A DNA stretch of 64,000 nt from Theristus sp. LFF4_11. Taxonomy: Eukaryota > Nematoda > Chromadorea > Monhysterida > Xyalidae. The position numbers and the translations under genes are program-made. The notes beneath the pieces were generated by a model. That model was not told where the DNA came from and did not search any database. It saw only the letters and a program-made list of their open reading frames with translations. The DNA is taken from the NCBI GenBank assembly GCA_030248135.1, contig JASANC010003268.1:34861-98860 (forward strand), read 5' to 3'. Every line of letters starts with the position of its first letter. The first letter of the stretch is position 1. Below, piece by piece: positions 12,267 through 24,998 of this stretch.

Positions 12267-13411
12267 ATTCCGTCGTTGTGTGTTGTATTTTGAGGTTGAT
12301 GAGTCGATATTCGTATTAGATGTTTTAGCTGTTCTGTTGTACATTCTAAATCAAGTGTTGGGAAATCCTGCCCTCTGCTTACCACAACTGAATTTTTTTC
12401 TGTTCAATTTGACGCTGATTATATTCTGGCGAGCAATCCACGGCCGTTCCAATTAGTGTTGCCGCAGTTCACGGTTTCGGTATTGGTTTTTAGGTCAGGC
12501 CACGGTACGGTTTTCGATTCAGTTCAAAATCCATTAAAAATCTTCGGCACGGTTTCGGTTTCGGTTCGCCAAAAATACTCTCGGTTCGGCTCGGTAACGG
12601 TCATTTTCGATTACCGCGGCAACACTAGTTCCAATTCCTTGGTTGCATATAACGAAAAGAAACAAAACAAATCAAGCCATGTCAGTAAAATTGTGAAGAC
12701 ACTGTTGTTGCGATACGGTTCAGGATGTTGGTAAACCAGAACTGCCGAAACCCACTATGCGCATATTTATCAGCAAATTTTATATGTTTGCGAAAAAAGT
12801 TCAATTTCAGGAACATTTTACCGCTTCTACATGTATGCTGTTTGTGTTTCGGTTTATCATCACACTTTTTTTCCAACTGACTGACCAGTTTCACGCTCAC
12901 ACATTATAAAGTCATAAAACAAAGAATATTGGACGTCAAGAAAATTTGGAAAAGATGATATTTCATGCCGTTTGATTCTGTGATAAGAGGTTTTACACAA
13001 ACAAACACAAATTTACAGCTACAAGTTGTAGCCCACAACAACCATCGCATGTTTGTGCCACAAATTTTAGACAAGTGCTGTTTTTCTAAACGCACTGTGG
13101 TGTAGTCACGTTTTTTTTGAAATTGTATTGATAAAATTATTAGGCCATCTTGTTATGTGCACCGTGGGAATGAAAAAAATTCAGCCTTTTCTTTGCTATG
13201 ATCAAAAATCGATCAGCTTTACATGTCTGAAATTCACAACTTTTGCGTTTCATTTGAACGCATATTCTAGACGCGTTCGCCCTGTGGTGTACCACGGAAC
13301 CCGATTGCAACTCGTGCTTCGGATTACCATCGCTCTTGTAGTTTTCTTGTTTTAGAAAACTCTGAATTTTGACAAAAAAACTTAAAAAAATCAAAATAAA
13401 GTAGCAACGAA
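12267..13411. other. spacer between the kinase and glucose-6-phosphatase genes
   Basis: No exon recognised. Positions 12465-12625 hold a degenerate CGGTTTCGGTTCGG repeat. The rest is AT-rich and should contain the kinase 3' UTR and the next gene's promoter. Confidence 0.5.
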
Positions 13412-16400
13412 ATGGAGGCGCTACACCTGTACGGTGTTCGATTCGAGGTTTGGCTGCAACAGTTGCTGTCCGGTTACGCTGATCACTTTCTCGACATCAC
13501 GAAAGTCGGTGATCCGGATTTGTTGATTCTGTACTTGTTTCCGTTCGTGTCGGCGATCAATCGCCATCTGTTCATGCGCTTCGTGATGACTGCGGCGCTG
13601 TGCGACTTCTGCAATAATGTGCTAAAATGGTTTGGCTTTTTTTTGATTTTTTCTCTTGTTTTAGCACGGATTTGAGGCGAAACTGAAAAACACGTCGCGA
13701 AACACTCCCGAAACTGGTTTTTTCGTGAAGATGAGCTTTTGTCGCGGGACTTTTTCGTCGTGTGCTATTCTTGAAAAAGCAACAAAAAAGCGAGAGAACG
13801 GCTGAAGAAAGACACGAAGCTATTCAGTGGTCAAGTGGTCCAAGGCGCTCGTTCGGCTGTACACACCACAGAAGTGGGTTCGAATCCCACTCGAGTTGAC
13901 AAACGTTTTTCCATTTGTGCGCTGGGTCTCTTTTTAAAATATCGACAAGTACGTGTGATTTTGTCTGGGATCAAGTGCCAAGTGGTCCTTGCAAAACGCA
14001 TATACAGTAATCCGGCATGCGATGTTTTAGCGCGGGGGTCAACCAAGAAAAGCGTACAGAACAACGCCTTCGAGTGGAACGCCCATCGAGTTTTCTCCGT
14101 CATTAAGTGCCTATTATACACCCCTCGGCGGGGCTTGATCCTCCGAATGCACAGACAAGAGTCTAACGCGCTACCACCAGGCCATGAGCGTGGCATGCCA
14201 AAAGATGATTCCGAACGACACAACTGTTCCGCAACAAAACAGCTTTGTAGTTGTGGTTTTTCAGGACGCTCCATGGTGAACGCCCGTACTGGTGGGTGAT
14301 CGAGAATCACGTGCAACCGGAGCAACATCAACTGAAACAATTCCGACTCACTTGCGAATCCGGACCAGGTGTGTACGAACAGCCTCCGTTTGTGGCTGCA
14401 TTCCCTGAAAAAGCGAACGAATGTTCGCACGGAAAAGGGCGTGGAGAACGGCATATGCATGTCATTGTATTTTCATTTTCTCATGTATCGTATCGTATTA
14501 TCTTCATGTATCGTTCATTTTCTTTCTCTCTCTCTCTTCTGCGCTTCCAGGCAGTCCAAGCGGTCATGCGATGATCACGTCATCGGTGTGGTTCATTCTC
14601 ACCTACGCATACACGAATCACGCCGCTATTCGCAAGTCACGACTTGGGTGAATAATAATTTGAGTTTCAATTTTTCCCCCAGGAGTTTGCTCATCTCCCC
14701 TCATTATTGCTAGGTTACAGTGGATGTTTGAAACTCAGTAAAATGAAATAAAACACTTATCACTGGTCGCCAACTGACTTGTGTCCCTTTGTTTTTAAAT
14801 TTTCTGAATATTTTCTTTAATTATCTAAAAATGCGTGAGACGCATATAAAAGGAGGAATATGGCCTTGTGTAAGCAGTGAAAGACTTGGCTCGACAACGC
14901 TTTTCAAGTATCTGATGTGGTACACACGGATAAAAGTACATAAGAGTCATATTTTTGCGCCGTTTATTTATGATTTCGGTTGCACATGGCAACCCTCGTA
15001 CTTTGTATTGTAGACAAATGACCTTTCACATTTGCGGATTTCGGGCATTTAGCGACCACTAAAACTACTAAAATAACAATCAGACTTTAGCTCGCTGACA
15101 CTGGTTTGTTCAGGACAAATTGTATCGCAGAAGCATTGCGCAACGCAAGGTCTCCTGTGGCAAAGGCAATGACTCACGGGACAGACGGTTTATCCTGCCA
15201 CACTAGTTGAAGGTGACACCGGTAAAAAAGGTGAAAATCAACGGAAGACAACTCCTTTTTGTCACTGGTGCTGGTGTGTACACAGCGGTGCGTACGTTAA
15301 CAACAACGAAAAAGCTACATGCAACAATGTTTTGCAATCTCTAATTTTTCTGTTTTTGCACAGAATTTACAGAATTTCCACATGGCGTGATTTTAGATTA
15401 AATCGAAGAGAACAATTAAAAAATAACTTCAAAGTTTTACGCTTTTCAGCAAAACGAAAACGAAAACGAAAACTTTCGGATTCGCTGCCCTCCGGGGATA
15501 TAGCGACCGCAGGCCACCGAAACCGAAATCGGGCTAAGATCACTGGTGCCCCCAGGACAGAGCGGGGCTTAGAGGCTGCCCCCTCACATGCCGAGGGTAT
15601 TGGTTCCACGGGATGGTGAGCCGTCCATTCCCCAATCCCACCGGAGTTTGGTACCTTCGGGTTTCCGGAATCGGTGGGGGGCGTGCTTCAAAAAACAAAC
15701 AAACAAACGCGGCGCAAAAATATGACCCTTATGTACTTGTATCCGTGTGTACCACATCAGATACTTGAAAAGCGTTGTCGAGCCAAGTCTTTCACTGCTT
15801 ACACAAGGCCATATTCCTCCTTTTATATGCGTCTCACGCATTTTTAGATAATATTCTGACTTTTACATAAGCCCCGAAGGTCGGACCAAAATCACAATTC
15901 GTTGGTCACACATTCTTCTAAACCCCGGACAACTCAGGTTTTTCATTTTTCGTTTTTAGGCCGATTTCTCCTATGCCATTTCTACGGCCGATTCCCCAAA
16001 ATCGTCACGATTCAGTACCTAGAATCGCTCACAAAAGAAAAACTGACCCAAAAGCCGTGATCGGCGTAATGAATTACCATGGAAAACACCGTTTTCTTGT
16101 TTTTCATTTCTGGACCGGTTTCGCTAAATTCCACGGCCGATTCACCATAAATCGTCACGATTCAGTATCTAGAGTTGCTCATACAAGAAAACTAACCCAA
16201 AATCCGTGATCAGCACATTGAATTACCCTGGAAAAACCGTTTTCTCGTTTTTCATTTCTGGACCGATTTCGCCAATTTCCACGGCCGATTCGCCCGAAAT
16301 CGTCACGATTCAGTATCTAAAGTTGCTCACGTAAGAAAACTAACCCAAAATTCGTGATCAGCGGATTGAATTACCCTGGAAAACACCCTTTTCTTGTTTT

Positions 16401-19400
16401 TCGTTCCTGGACCAATTTCGCCAACTTCCACGGCCGATTCGCCCGAAATCGTCACGATTCAGCATCTAGAGTTGCTCACGTAAGAAAACTAACCCAAAAT
16501 TCGTGATCAGCGCATTGAATTACCCTGGAAAACACCCTTTTCTTGTTTTTCGTTTCTGGACCGATTTCGCCAACTTCCACGGCCGATTCGCCCGAAATCG
16601 TCACGATTCAGCATCTAGAGTTGCTCACGTAAGAAAACTAACCCAAAATCCGTGATCAGCGCATTGAATTACCCTGGAAAACACGCTTTTCTTGTTTTTC
16701 GTTTCTGGACCGATTTCGCCAACTTCCACGGCCGATTCGCCATAAATCGTCACGATTCAGTATCTAGAGTTGCTCATACAAGAAAACTAACCCAAAATCC
16801 GTGATCAGCACATTGAATTACCCTGGAAAAACCGTTTTCTTGTTTTTCGTTTCTGGACCGATTTCGCCAACTTTCACGCCCGATTCGCCCGAAATCGTCA
16901 CGATTCAGCGTCTAGAGTTGCTCACGTAAGAAAACTAACCCAAAATTCGTGATCAGCGCATTGAATTACCCTGGAAAACACTTTTTTCTTGTTTTTCGTT
17001 TCTGGACCGATTTCGCCAACTTCCACGGCCGATTCGCCCGAAATCGTCACGATTCAGCATCTAGAGTTGCTCACGTAAGAAAACTAACCCAAAATTCGTG
17101 ATCAGCGCATTGAATTACCCTGGAAAACACCCTTTTCTTGTTTTTCGTTTCTGGACCGATTTCGCCAATTTCCACGGCCGATTCGCCCGAAATCGTCACG
17201 ATTCAGCATCTAGAGTTGCTCGCGTAAGAAAACTAACCCAAAATTTGTGATCAGCGCATTGAATTACCCTGGAAAACACCCTTTTCTTGTTTTTCGTTTC
17301 TGGACCGATTTCGCCAACTTCCACGGCCGATTCGCCCGAAATCGTCACGATTCAGCATCTAGAGTTGCTCACGTAAGAAAACTATCCCAAAATCCGTGAT
17401 CAGCGTATTGAATTCCTACGGACTAAACATTTCTGCTATTTTTCGTAGCTCAGACAAAATTTGTAAGACTGAAAAAATGATACCCAGTCAAAATGCTACG
17501 AATTTTCAAAAAATGCACAATTTTGGCCCAAAAAATGCCCGGGCAAAAAATAAACTAAATTTTCAGACTCTACGGATGAATTTACCCGAGAAAAAATTCT
17601 TGTTCAACTGTGAAAGTGTCCCAGCTAAAAATTGAAAGGGCGAACACTTAAAACCAGGTGACAACCCTGCGAACTTTCAAAAAAGCCCAATTTTTACCCC
17701 CAAAAGGGGTCGGGGCAAAAAATTAACTCATTTTTCCAAATCTACGGATGAAATTACCCTAGGAAACATTTTTCTTCAACTGTGAAAGTGTCCCAGCTAA
17801 AAATTGAAAGGGCGAACACTTGAAACCCGGTGAAAACGCTGCGAACTTTTAAAAATGCCCAAATTTTTACCCAAAAAAGTGGTCGGGGCAAAAAATTAAC
17901 CCATTTTTCCAAATCTACGGATGAAATTACCCCAGGAAACATTCTTGCTAGACTGTGAACGTGTCGCAGGTAAAAACTGAAAGCGCGAACACATGTTGAT
18001 GACATACCGGAAAAAAAAAGAGATAGAAAAATAAGTAACACTGTTTTCAGAATAGGTTTTTCGTGTCTACAGCGTATGAAAAGTTGTCGGATAAAAATTT
18101 TTTCGCGGCTCCAAGCACAACTTTGGGTGTTCGTTTCGTGTGCACAGAACCAAGTTTGTGGCTTATACTATGCTCGCTGGAGGAAGCGAGCAAATTTGAA
18201 AAACGCGCGCGAGAGGATAACGGCTCATATAATGCGTGATGCGCTGTCCGCTCGCTGACGCTCGCTCGCGCATCCGCATGATTTTAGTGCCTGTACTTTG
18301 ACAAACGGGCGTTTTTAAAGCAAATGACGTCATTTTAGTCCGGAGATGTTTGAATAAATCTACAATACTAGAAGATACTGTCAATTCGAAGTCGCTTTTT
18401 CTTTCGTTGCTTGGTGCTATCACGCATGCGATATCCACTCTGTGTCTCTGCTTCAGTTTCAACAAGTTGTTGGACAACATTGAGTGAACTAAACTGCAAA
18501 ACTCTGATTGAACCGAGTGTGAAAGATATGTGAACTGAAAGTAAAACTCTGGAATGAACTAAATGTAAAACTCAGAGCGAATTAAAGTATGAAGCTCGAA
18601 GTAAACTGAGTGTAAAACTTTGAGTGAATTGAGCATGAAACTCTAAGTGAACGGAGTGTTAAACTCACAGTAAACGAAGTGGAAAACTCTTAGTGAACGT
18701 AATGTACTAAATTATGTGTGAACTGAGTGTAAAACTCTGGGTGAATTAACTGTAAAACTCTGTGTGAACTGAGTGTAACATCTGAGTGAACGGGGGGAGG
18801 GGTCAAAGTGTGAATGCTGAGTGTAGTGTAGTGTAAAACACTTGGATTGCGATTGCATTTTCGGTAATTCTGTTTCTGATGAACGAGCTGCGCTGCAAAC
18901 TGTGAGTTCGCTCAGCAAAACCCTCTCATCTACAGGCGCTGGCGTACTGCGTCGACAGCAGCTGGGTGAGCATGAGCGCCACACCGTTGGCGGCGTTGTT
19001 CCGCGACACGGGCGCCGTCGTCGGTTTGGGTCTGGCGGTCGAGTCGACGTTCTTCCAGCAGACCACCGACCTGCTGCATCGTGACGGCAGCGAAGTGGCC
19101 ACCGCTGTTGTGTCGTTCGTTTTGGTGCAGTTCTGCGCTCATCTGGTGCCCGGTCAGTGCAATATTGCTATCGTGTGACAGCACACCACTTCAAAGGTTT
19201 TCCAATGAAATCGTCTTGGTCAAATATTCTGCTTGGCCAGCCATTTTGATCAACCTTGAATTTTTCGCATCTTTTATTCACACGTTGTGTTGGCGCAATA
19301 ATTGACCAGTTTCAGTTGGACGTGCTGTTTCATTTCAAATGTAATGTTCGTCAGTTTTTGCTATGTGTGCTGCGGACTGACATCGTTTTTGCGCATAATA

Positions 19401-19663
19401 TTCGTGGCCACAAAGCCAAGCCAACCGAAGCATAATGTTGTTCCACTTTCTTCAAAGGTCCGTCGCCCTCGACTCACCTCTACGCATTCTACGGTGTGCT
19501 GCTGTTCAGGAACGCCTTGATATCGTTCGTCTCGGTGGCGTTGGTGCCGTACGTGGTGATGAAACTCATGAACTTGAAGCGATTCCCGACCGCCCCACGC
19601 CCGGCGGCCTTGGTGAAACAGGAGAGTCTGAACAAGGACCGAAAAGGCACGACCAATTGGTGA
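13412..19663 (+). CDS. glucose-6-phosphatase catalytic subunit, one exon not found
   Basis: Exons seen: 13412-13629, 14265-14368, 14551-14647, 18936-19152 and 19458-19663. The product matches glucose-6-phosphatase, an ER membrane enzyme that frees glucose from glucose-6-phosphate. Motifs in order: the N-terminal helix region (VRFEVWLQQ), KW then GERPYWWV with the phosphate-binding Arg, LTCESGPGSPSGHAM with the phosphohistidine-type His, then TPLAALFRDTGAVVGLGL and a final helix region ending KDRKGTTNW. The segment that should carry the third catalytic motif (Arg and His of the LSR..HFPHQ type) is absent between 14648 and 18935. Phases also fail to join across that gap, so an exon of roughly 80 codons is missing, lost or unrecognised. 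No KK-type ER retrieval motif ends the protein. The gene may be broken, or the exon may be hidden or collapsed in the repeats. Confidence 0.8.
13829..13902 (+). other. tRNA-like pol III promoter, degenerate
   Basis: TGGTCAAGTGG resembles an A box and GGTTCGAATCC is a perfect B box with a paired T-arm. The acceptor and anticodon arms do not pair. This is a tRNA pseudogene or the head of a SINE rather than a working tRNA. It lies in the first glucose-6-phosphatase intron. Confidence 0.55.
14025..14195 (-). mobile_element. tRNA-derived SINE, copy 1
   Basis: On the minus strand the head reads CATGGCCTGGTGGTAGCGCG (A box) and later GGATCAAGCCCC (B box). The body block with CTTAATGAC and GAGAAAACTCGATGGGCG follows. 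Four other copies are in this window. It ends about 70 bp before the glucose-6-phosphatase exon at 14265. Confidence 0.75.
14827..15852. mobile_element. family H element, 1 kb, long terminal inverted repeats
   Basis: The first ~140 bp from TATCTAAAAATGCGTGAGAC to TTTTTGCGCCG return almost perfectly inverted at 15710-15850. The interior has no transposase that I recognise. A lone end of the same family lies at 33597-33633. It sits in the glucose-6-phosphatase gap. Confidence 0.8.
15950..17410 (+). repeat. tandem repeat, ~148-bp unit, about 10 copies
   Basis: CGGCCGATTC recurs about every 148 bp from 15985 to 17323, with GATTCAGCATCTAGAGTTGC and GTGATCAGCGCATTGAATTA in each unit. Inner units are nearly identical and edge units diverge, as expected from unequal exchange. 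It lies in the glucose-6-phosphatase gap. Confidence 0.9.
17440..18000 (+). repeat. second tandem repeat, ~172-bp unit, about 3 copies
   Basis: ACTGTGAAAGTGTCCCAGCT recurs near 17609 and 17779, with a diverged copy near 17954, each followed by a AAAATGCCC block. It directly follows the 148-bp array and shares no obvious sequence with it. Confidence 0.75.
18282..18366 (-). mobile_element. family A MITE, partial copy
   Basis: Contains AAAGCAAATGACGTCATTTT and a variant inverted end. Only one end of the element is present. Confidence 0.6.
18480..18840 (+). repeat. degenerate ~23-bp minisatellite
   Basis: Repeats of the form GAACTGAGTGTAAAACTCT with many substitutions. It ends about 100 bp before the glucose-6-phosphatase exon at 18936. 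Confidence 0.75.
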
Positions 19664-20613
19664 TTCTACTTGGACAATTATTGACCGTATGTATTATCAC
19701 CGTTTTTTGCTCTTTTTACTGTTAGTGGTGGTGAGTTTTTGCTGTGTGTCTGATTACGTAACCTCTGGTCGACTTTGTTTCATCCATTTCTAATGTTTGT
19801 GTGCTTGTGAAGTATAGCAGTGATGTTTTTGTCTTATTTCAAAGACGCGCGCTTAATAATGTCGTAGTTTTTTTGTCTCATTATTATTGTTGTACTGTTT
19901 CTCAGCAATTTTGGTACGAGTTATTTGTCGAATAGGTAATACTAAAGAGCAAATTTTGCGGGAAAAAAAACCTCGAAGAAAACCAAAACAAAAACGACGG
20001 TCGTTTTCTTGAAACCTGAATCAGCATTTTTTTTTCTTTGACGTCATGATGCAGGTGAACTTAACTCTTCAAAAAGTTTATTCCGGTTCTTTTAACAAAC
20101 GGATGCTCCAATCTCAAAAAAAAAACTCAGCAAAGTCTGCTACAGTTTCGCAACAATCGGTGTGAAAACTGTAAATGTTTGCTGTTTGCTCCGAGGTGAA
20201 TTTGAATAATTCCGGCAAAAAAAACCTGAAGACGTCACCACAGCAGCCCGTGACGTGCAATACTATAGCAACACCTCTGTTATTTATTTGTCATCGTACA
20301 AACAAGAGACCATATGGCTTTGGAGGTGGTAAAGAAGTGTTTGAATCTGAATGTGCACTTTCGAAGATAAAACGGTTTATTGCAAAATGCACCGCTTTAT
20401 TGTTCCGTCCAGAACAGCGATTTTTTTGCTGGGAAGACTGGTTTTGGACGCACAGCTTTTGTTGACAAGTTTCTATCGTCTGATCATTTTAGCTGACGGA
20501 CAATAAAAGTGAGAAAAAGAACACATTTTTTCAAAAAGGCACCTTTTGACAGAAATTCAGTGGCCCACCGGAAACAAAATCATTGCTAAAATTGCAATTT
20601 TAAAGCAAAAAGC
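19664..20613. other. spacer between glucose-6-phosphatase and astacin genes
   Basis: No exon recognised on either strand. It is AT-rich and should hold the 3' UTR of one gene and the promoter of the next. Confidence 0.5.
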
Positions 20614-23600
20614 ATGCATTTTTCTGCTGTAAACGTTTTCACTTTTGCTACAACTGCTGTCGCGTTGGTCTGGCCGAGTTTTGCTGATCAGGTAAATCAG
20701 TTTTCAAAAATTTACAAAACAAAAAAGTCATTTGCACAAACAGGAACCGGAGTGGATTTTGCACAAAAATTGAATCTAAACCACGGTGAAGCTGAACAAC
20801 AATAAACAATAAATGATGCTGAACAACTTGATTAGCAGCCGGGGATTGGATGCGCTTAGTGTGATTCGGTGCGCACATCTCGGAAAAAACCGCGTTTTTT
20901 ACTTGTACACCCGCACCGCAGTCGGCGGCAAGTGCAATACGGTGCACCACACTATTTTGTATAGCGCGGGTACCCGCGGGTACTCTCACACTCATGCTTC
21001 TTGCAATAATGCAGACGATGTTGTCAAAAACGCAACCAATCAATGAATAACACTGAGAAGAACGTGAAACGTTGCATGCGCAACGTTTTGCGTGTAGTTC
21101 CGCTTAAAAGTAATAAGAGGCTAACCTTTGTTGAACTTTTTCGCAATGTTATACCACTGATGATTGATGATTCATGAATGTCGCAGTTCGTCAACCGTAA
21201 CACGGTCGAATTCGAGACGTCCCTCAACTCGGAGGACTTCCAACGAGCGCGATACACGACCGACCCAATGTCCGACCCGGAATTGGAGTCAAAGTTGACC
21301 TACCGTACCGACCTGTTCGAGGGCGACATCGCGAATCCCGGTCTCACCGCGAGGACCGTACAGTACTTCATTAACCCGGATCAGACCGCTACGGCCGACG
21401 ATCCGGACGGTCTGTTGAGGAACGCGATCAACAGTCAGTACAAACTGTGGCAGGACCGCAGAGTGCCGTATACGATCTCCAGTCAGTACTCGTCGTACAG
21501 GTTGTTCGGGTTTTTTTATTATTCTTTGAAAATGTCATTTCAGCTCTGGTGGTTGGTTCGATCAGACCGTTTTTCGAGATGAAACCACGGGTGTGTGAGA
21601 AATCGTTGCCTGTTTGGTGCTCATTTGGTGCTTTAAAGCTTAAGGGTGAGAGGCGACGAAAAAGGCAGCCATTTTTTAGTAACACTACACAAATACAAAA
21701 AAAACGAAAGCAAATATCGGAACTTAAACGAAAAAGCACCGCACAACAGTGACAAAAAGGAACTCGAACGGGGAGGAAAACTCTGCAGTCTGAAAACAAA
21801 GACTGATCCACACACATTTTTACATTTTCTTTTCACAGTCGAGCGCAAATCGCGGCGGCCATGGACGAGTACGCGAAACAGACGTGCATTCAATTTGTGC
21901 CGAAAACAGCGGCCGACACGAACTACGTGTATATTCTGCCGGAGCAGGGCTGCTATTCGATGGTCGGCAAAAGTGGTGAGTTCCGGTCGAGAGGAGCGCT
22001 CTGATTGGACGTCTGGCATTGTAATGCAACCAATCATCAGCGAATAACCGAAAAACACCGAATATGAACACGGAAAACCTGATTGTCATGATATCGTCAA
22101 TAAAAACGTGACAATTCCAGTGTAAATGCATTTTGAGTGCGCCTGGAAAAGCAAGGGATAACGACCGGATTGGTTCAAGGAGAAAGACAACGTTTCAAAA
22201 AAAGTCGCACCTTTCCTTAAACTCGTGTTCCTGCATGTGAAACGCCATATAAAGATAGCCATTCGAAAAAAATGCACTCCATTTGAAAAAAGGGGGTCGC
22301 CAGAAAGTGTCGCTAGCGAGCGGCTGCCTGCGCAAGGGCGTGATCATGCACGAGTTGATGCACGCTGTCGGCTTCTTCCACGAGCAATCGCGCCCCGACC
22401 GCGACAGCTACATCGACGTGCTCTGGCAAAACATTCGCCCGGGAATGTCCGGTTGGTTGCAACTTGCAAGGACGAATGCGGTCACCGATTGGGTTGTGTA
22501 CACGGGGATGCATATATGCTTTCTGCGCAGGACAGACTCCGCCCCACCACCACAGCAATGGTCTGCACAGAAAGCATATGCATCTCGTGTGCCCCAACCA
22601 ATCAGCTGATTGCCAATAATTTACAAGTTTGACAATTAGCTAAAAAATTTCAAAATACGTTGGAATCGTAAAAATTATAGTCATGCGTAGAACAGCACAG
22701 TGATTGACTTATTCCTTCCTAAAATTTTATATTCCAATTGTTGCAGTATAATTTTGCAAATTTTCAGGTCAATTTGCCAAGTACAACAGAGGTCGCGTGC
22801 AGACACTCGGAGCGCATTATGACTACGGTTCGGCGGGAATTTTACGCTTCACAAAAGCCGTTTTTTTCAAAATTCATCGTCGAGTCTTGGGTTGGCTTGT
22901 CGCCACGCATACATGCGTAAAAACGGTGGTATTCGACATGTTATGGCCACAAGCCAACCCAAGCATATTTGTTGAAAACGAGGGTTGGCTGATGTTTCGT
23001 GCTGCCATTACACCACCCCTCGGCGCACGTGCATTTTTGAGACTGTCTGCGTGCGGTCTGGCGAGTCTGTCAAGAAAACTGACGAAAAAATTGAGCGCGC
23101 GCGCACGGCCCAGCCTATCAAATACACAGGGCTGCTGTGGAGCTCGATCGAGCTCGCTGGAGCTCCATCGCTATCTACGTTGCGCATTAATTATGGCTGG
23201 CACTGTACGTAGTCTGTTAAAATTTTAATAAAAAACATGCCTTTCTGCCTAACGCCAAGCATTTTTTTCTGCGGGCAGGCTCAATCATGCACTACGGGGC
23301 GCGCGCGTTCAGCGCCAACGGTCAACCGACGATTCGCCCGAAACAGGCGGGCGTACAAATCGGCAATCGCGACGGATTCACGTCAACGGACACGTTTAAA
23401 ATCAACAAACTATACCAGTGCGACGGCGCGTCTGGCGTCGTGACGAGCACGCTGGTGAATCCGTGGTACACCACCGCCGCCACGACGACGCCGAATCCGT
23501 GGTACACCACGCAGAACCCGTGGACGACGACGACCAGGTGACCTTATATGTGTGTATGACTTATTTTTCTAAACGTATCCCACTGAAATGACGTCATGTG

Positions 23601-24642
23601 CCGCAAAACATGCGCTCGTCGTACACAGCAAGCAGCCAGACTTTCCGTTTTAGCCGATTTCTTCCCATAAACAAATGGTGATTGTCGAATCAGTCACACC
23701 AAACTGAAATTTTAGTGCCTGTACACTTTGACAAACGAGCGGTTTTAAAGCAAATGACGTCATTTTAATCTGGACACGTTTGAATAAATCCACAATGCTT
23801 GTGTCTGATGGCAAGATATGAAGTTGTTTAGAATTGGTGAATACAAAAAAATAGGAAAACGTACCACCTGCACTCCCACCTGTTCTCATCTCAGAACTAA
23901 TAAAGCCAATGTGTTCCGGTGTTTTTGTAACGGACACACTATACTAATGACCGTGTGTTTTACCGACTTGCGAACCTACACACCGGCAGTTATCATACGA
24001 CCGTGTGTGAACACGTTCTCCAAATCGACAACAAACATCCGTAGATGTTCTGTCATGTAACTTCGCAACTGCACGCAACTTTTTTCAACGGACCCAGTGC
24101 TTACAAGCTTCGACCAATTCAATTAGCAAGGTTGAAAATTCCGCTCACCTAATCGACTTTCCAACCAATCCACGCTGTCTTCTATGGCCAATCACAGTTG
24201 TGTCTTTGTTCAACAGTGCAGATACACGTGGACGAGCGCAGCGCCTTCTGGCGGTCAATGTCAAGACCGACGAGCAGACTGCCAGTTCCTGAGTACAAGC
24301 CTGAACTGGTGCAGCACGCAACGTGAATTCATGAACAGGGAATGCCGACTGACGTGTCGACTGTGCAGCGCGACAGGTGACGCAACGCGAAAACACCACA
24401 CATGCCGGAATTTTATGAACTACACGAAAAACGAACAACACCAAGTAAGATCCATAAAAGAAGTGTTTTCGATTTTTTTTGATTTCCAAGGTTTCACGAC
24501 GCCGACGCCGTTCGGCGGCGGTCTCAGCTCGTGCGTCGATCAACACACGACGTGCACGACTTGGGCGCGATATGGCCTCTGCAACGGGACGTTCCAAAAG
24601 TTCATGCGACGTAACTGCCCGCGCGCGTGCTCGTTTTGTTGA
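20614..24642 (+). CDS. astacin (M12A) metalloprotease with two ShKT domains
   Basis: Eight exons, all in phase, give 445 residues: 20614-20691, 21187-21500, 21839-21975, 22293-22451, 22768-22827, 23279-23537, 24198-24376 and 24491-24642. Exon 1 is a signal peptide ([20 protein letters not shown]). The propeptide carries LFEGDI, the family's aspartate switch that caps zinc. The mature domain starts around RRVPYTIS and holds [19 protein letters not shown], the HExxHxxGxxH zinc site, then SIMHYG, the Met-turn. A threonine-rich linker with NPWYTT repeats leads to two six-cysteine ShKT domains (CQDRRADC...CRLC and CVDQHTTC...CSFC). This layout is typical of nematode NAS proteases, secreted enzymes that cut matrix, cuticle or dietary proteins. 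All catalytic residues are present. Confidence 0.93.
22478..22616. repeat. family E palindromic element
   Basis: The left arm has GCATATATGCTTTCTGCGCA and the right arm TGCACAGAAAGCATATGCAT, followed by CCAACCAATCAGCTGATT. It lies in an astacin intron. Other copies are near 32890, 50690, 54148, 56722 and 57730. Confidence 0.65.
23555..23797 (-). mobile_element. family A MITE, copy 5
   Basis: Full-length and reverse oriented, with TGACGTCA near both ends. It begins 18 bp past the donor of the astacin exon ending at 23537. Confidence 0.75.
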
Positions 24643-24998
24643 CGACGGAAAACGCGAAACAAAACACACGACCAAAGAAATTCACACAAGAACACCATGG
24701 TGTTTGTTCATATTTGGTGACAGTTTATCGGCGTTTTCTGCAATTTACATTGTGTTTTACACTTGTGACTATGCGGATATTTCTATTTATCCTCACAAAT
24801 TATATTGAAAGGATTCCATCCGAAAAAACACAGCGTAGAATAGAGAGTGGCGATTTAACAGATATACGCCAGCATACTAAAACAAACGCACTGACACACA
24901 AACGTGTGTGTGTAATGTGCCCAGAGGTTTTATTCACTGGAACAAAATTGCAGCGTTTCAAACAAGGATTTGGATCACAAACAGCACACAAAAACCGT

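Noticed and set aside
13829..13902. Functional tRNA gene
   Set aside because: The A and B boxes are good, but the acceptor stem and anticodon arm do not pair.
13831..14460. Minus-strand open frame ending in an RVGFEPT-type peptide
   Set aside because: This peptide is the translation of a tRNA B-box region and is a known kind of false ORF. The DNA is tRNA-like repeat plus SINE.
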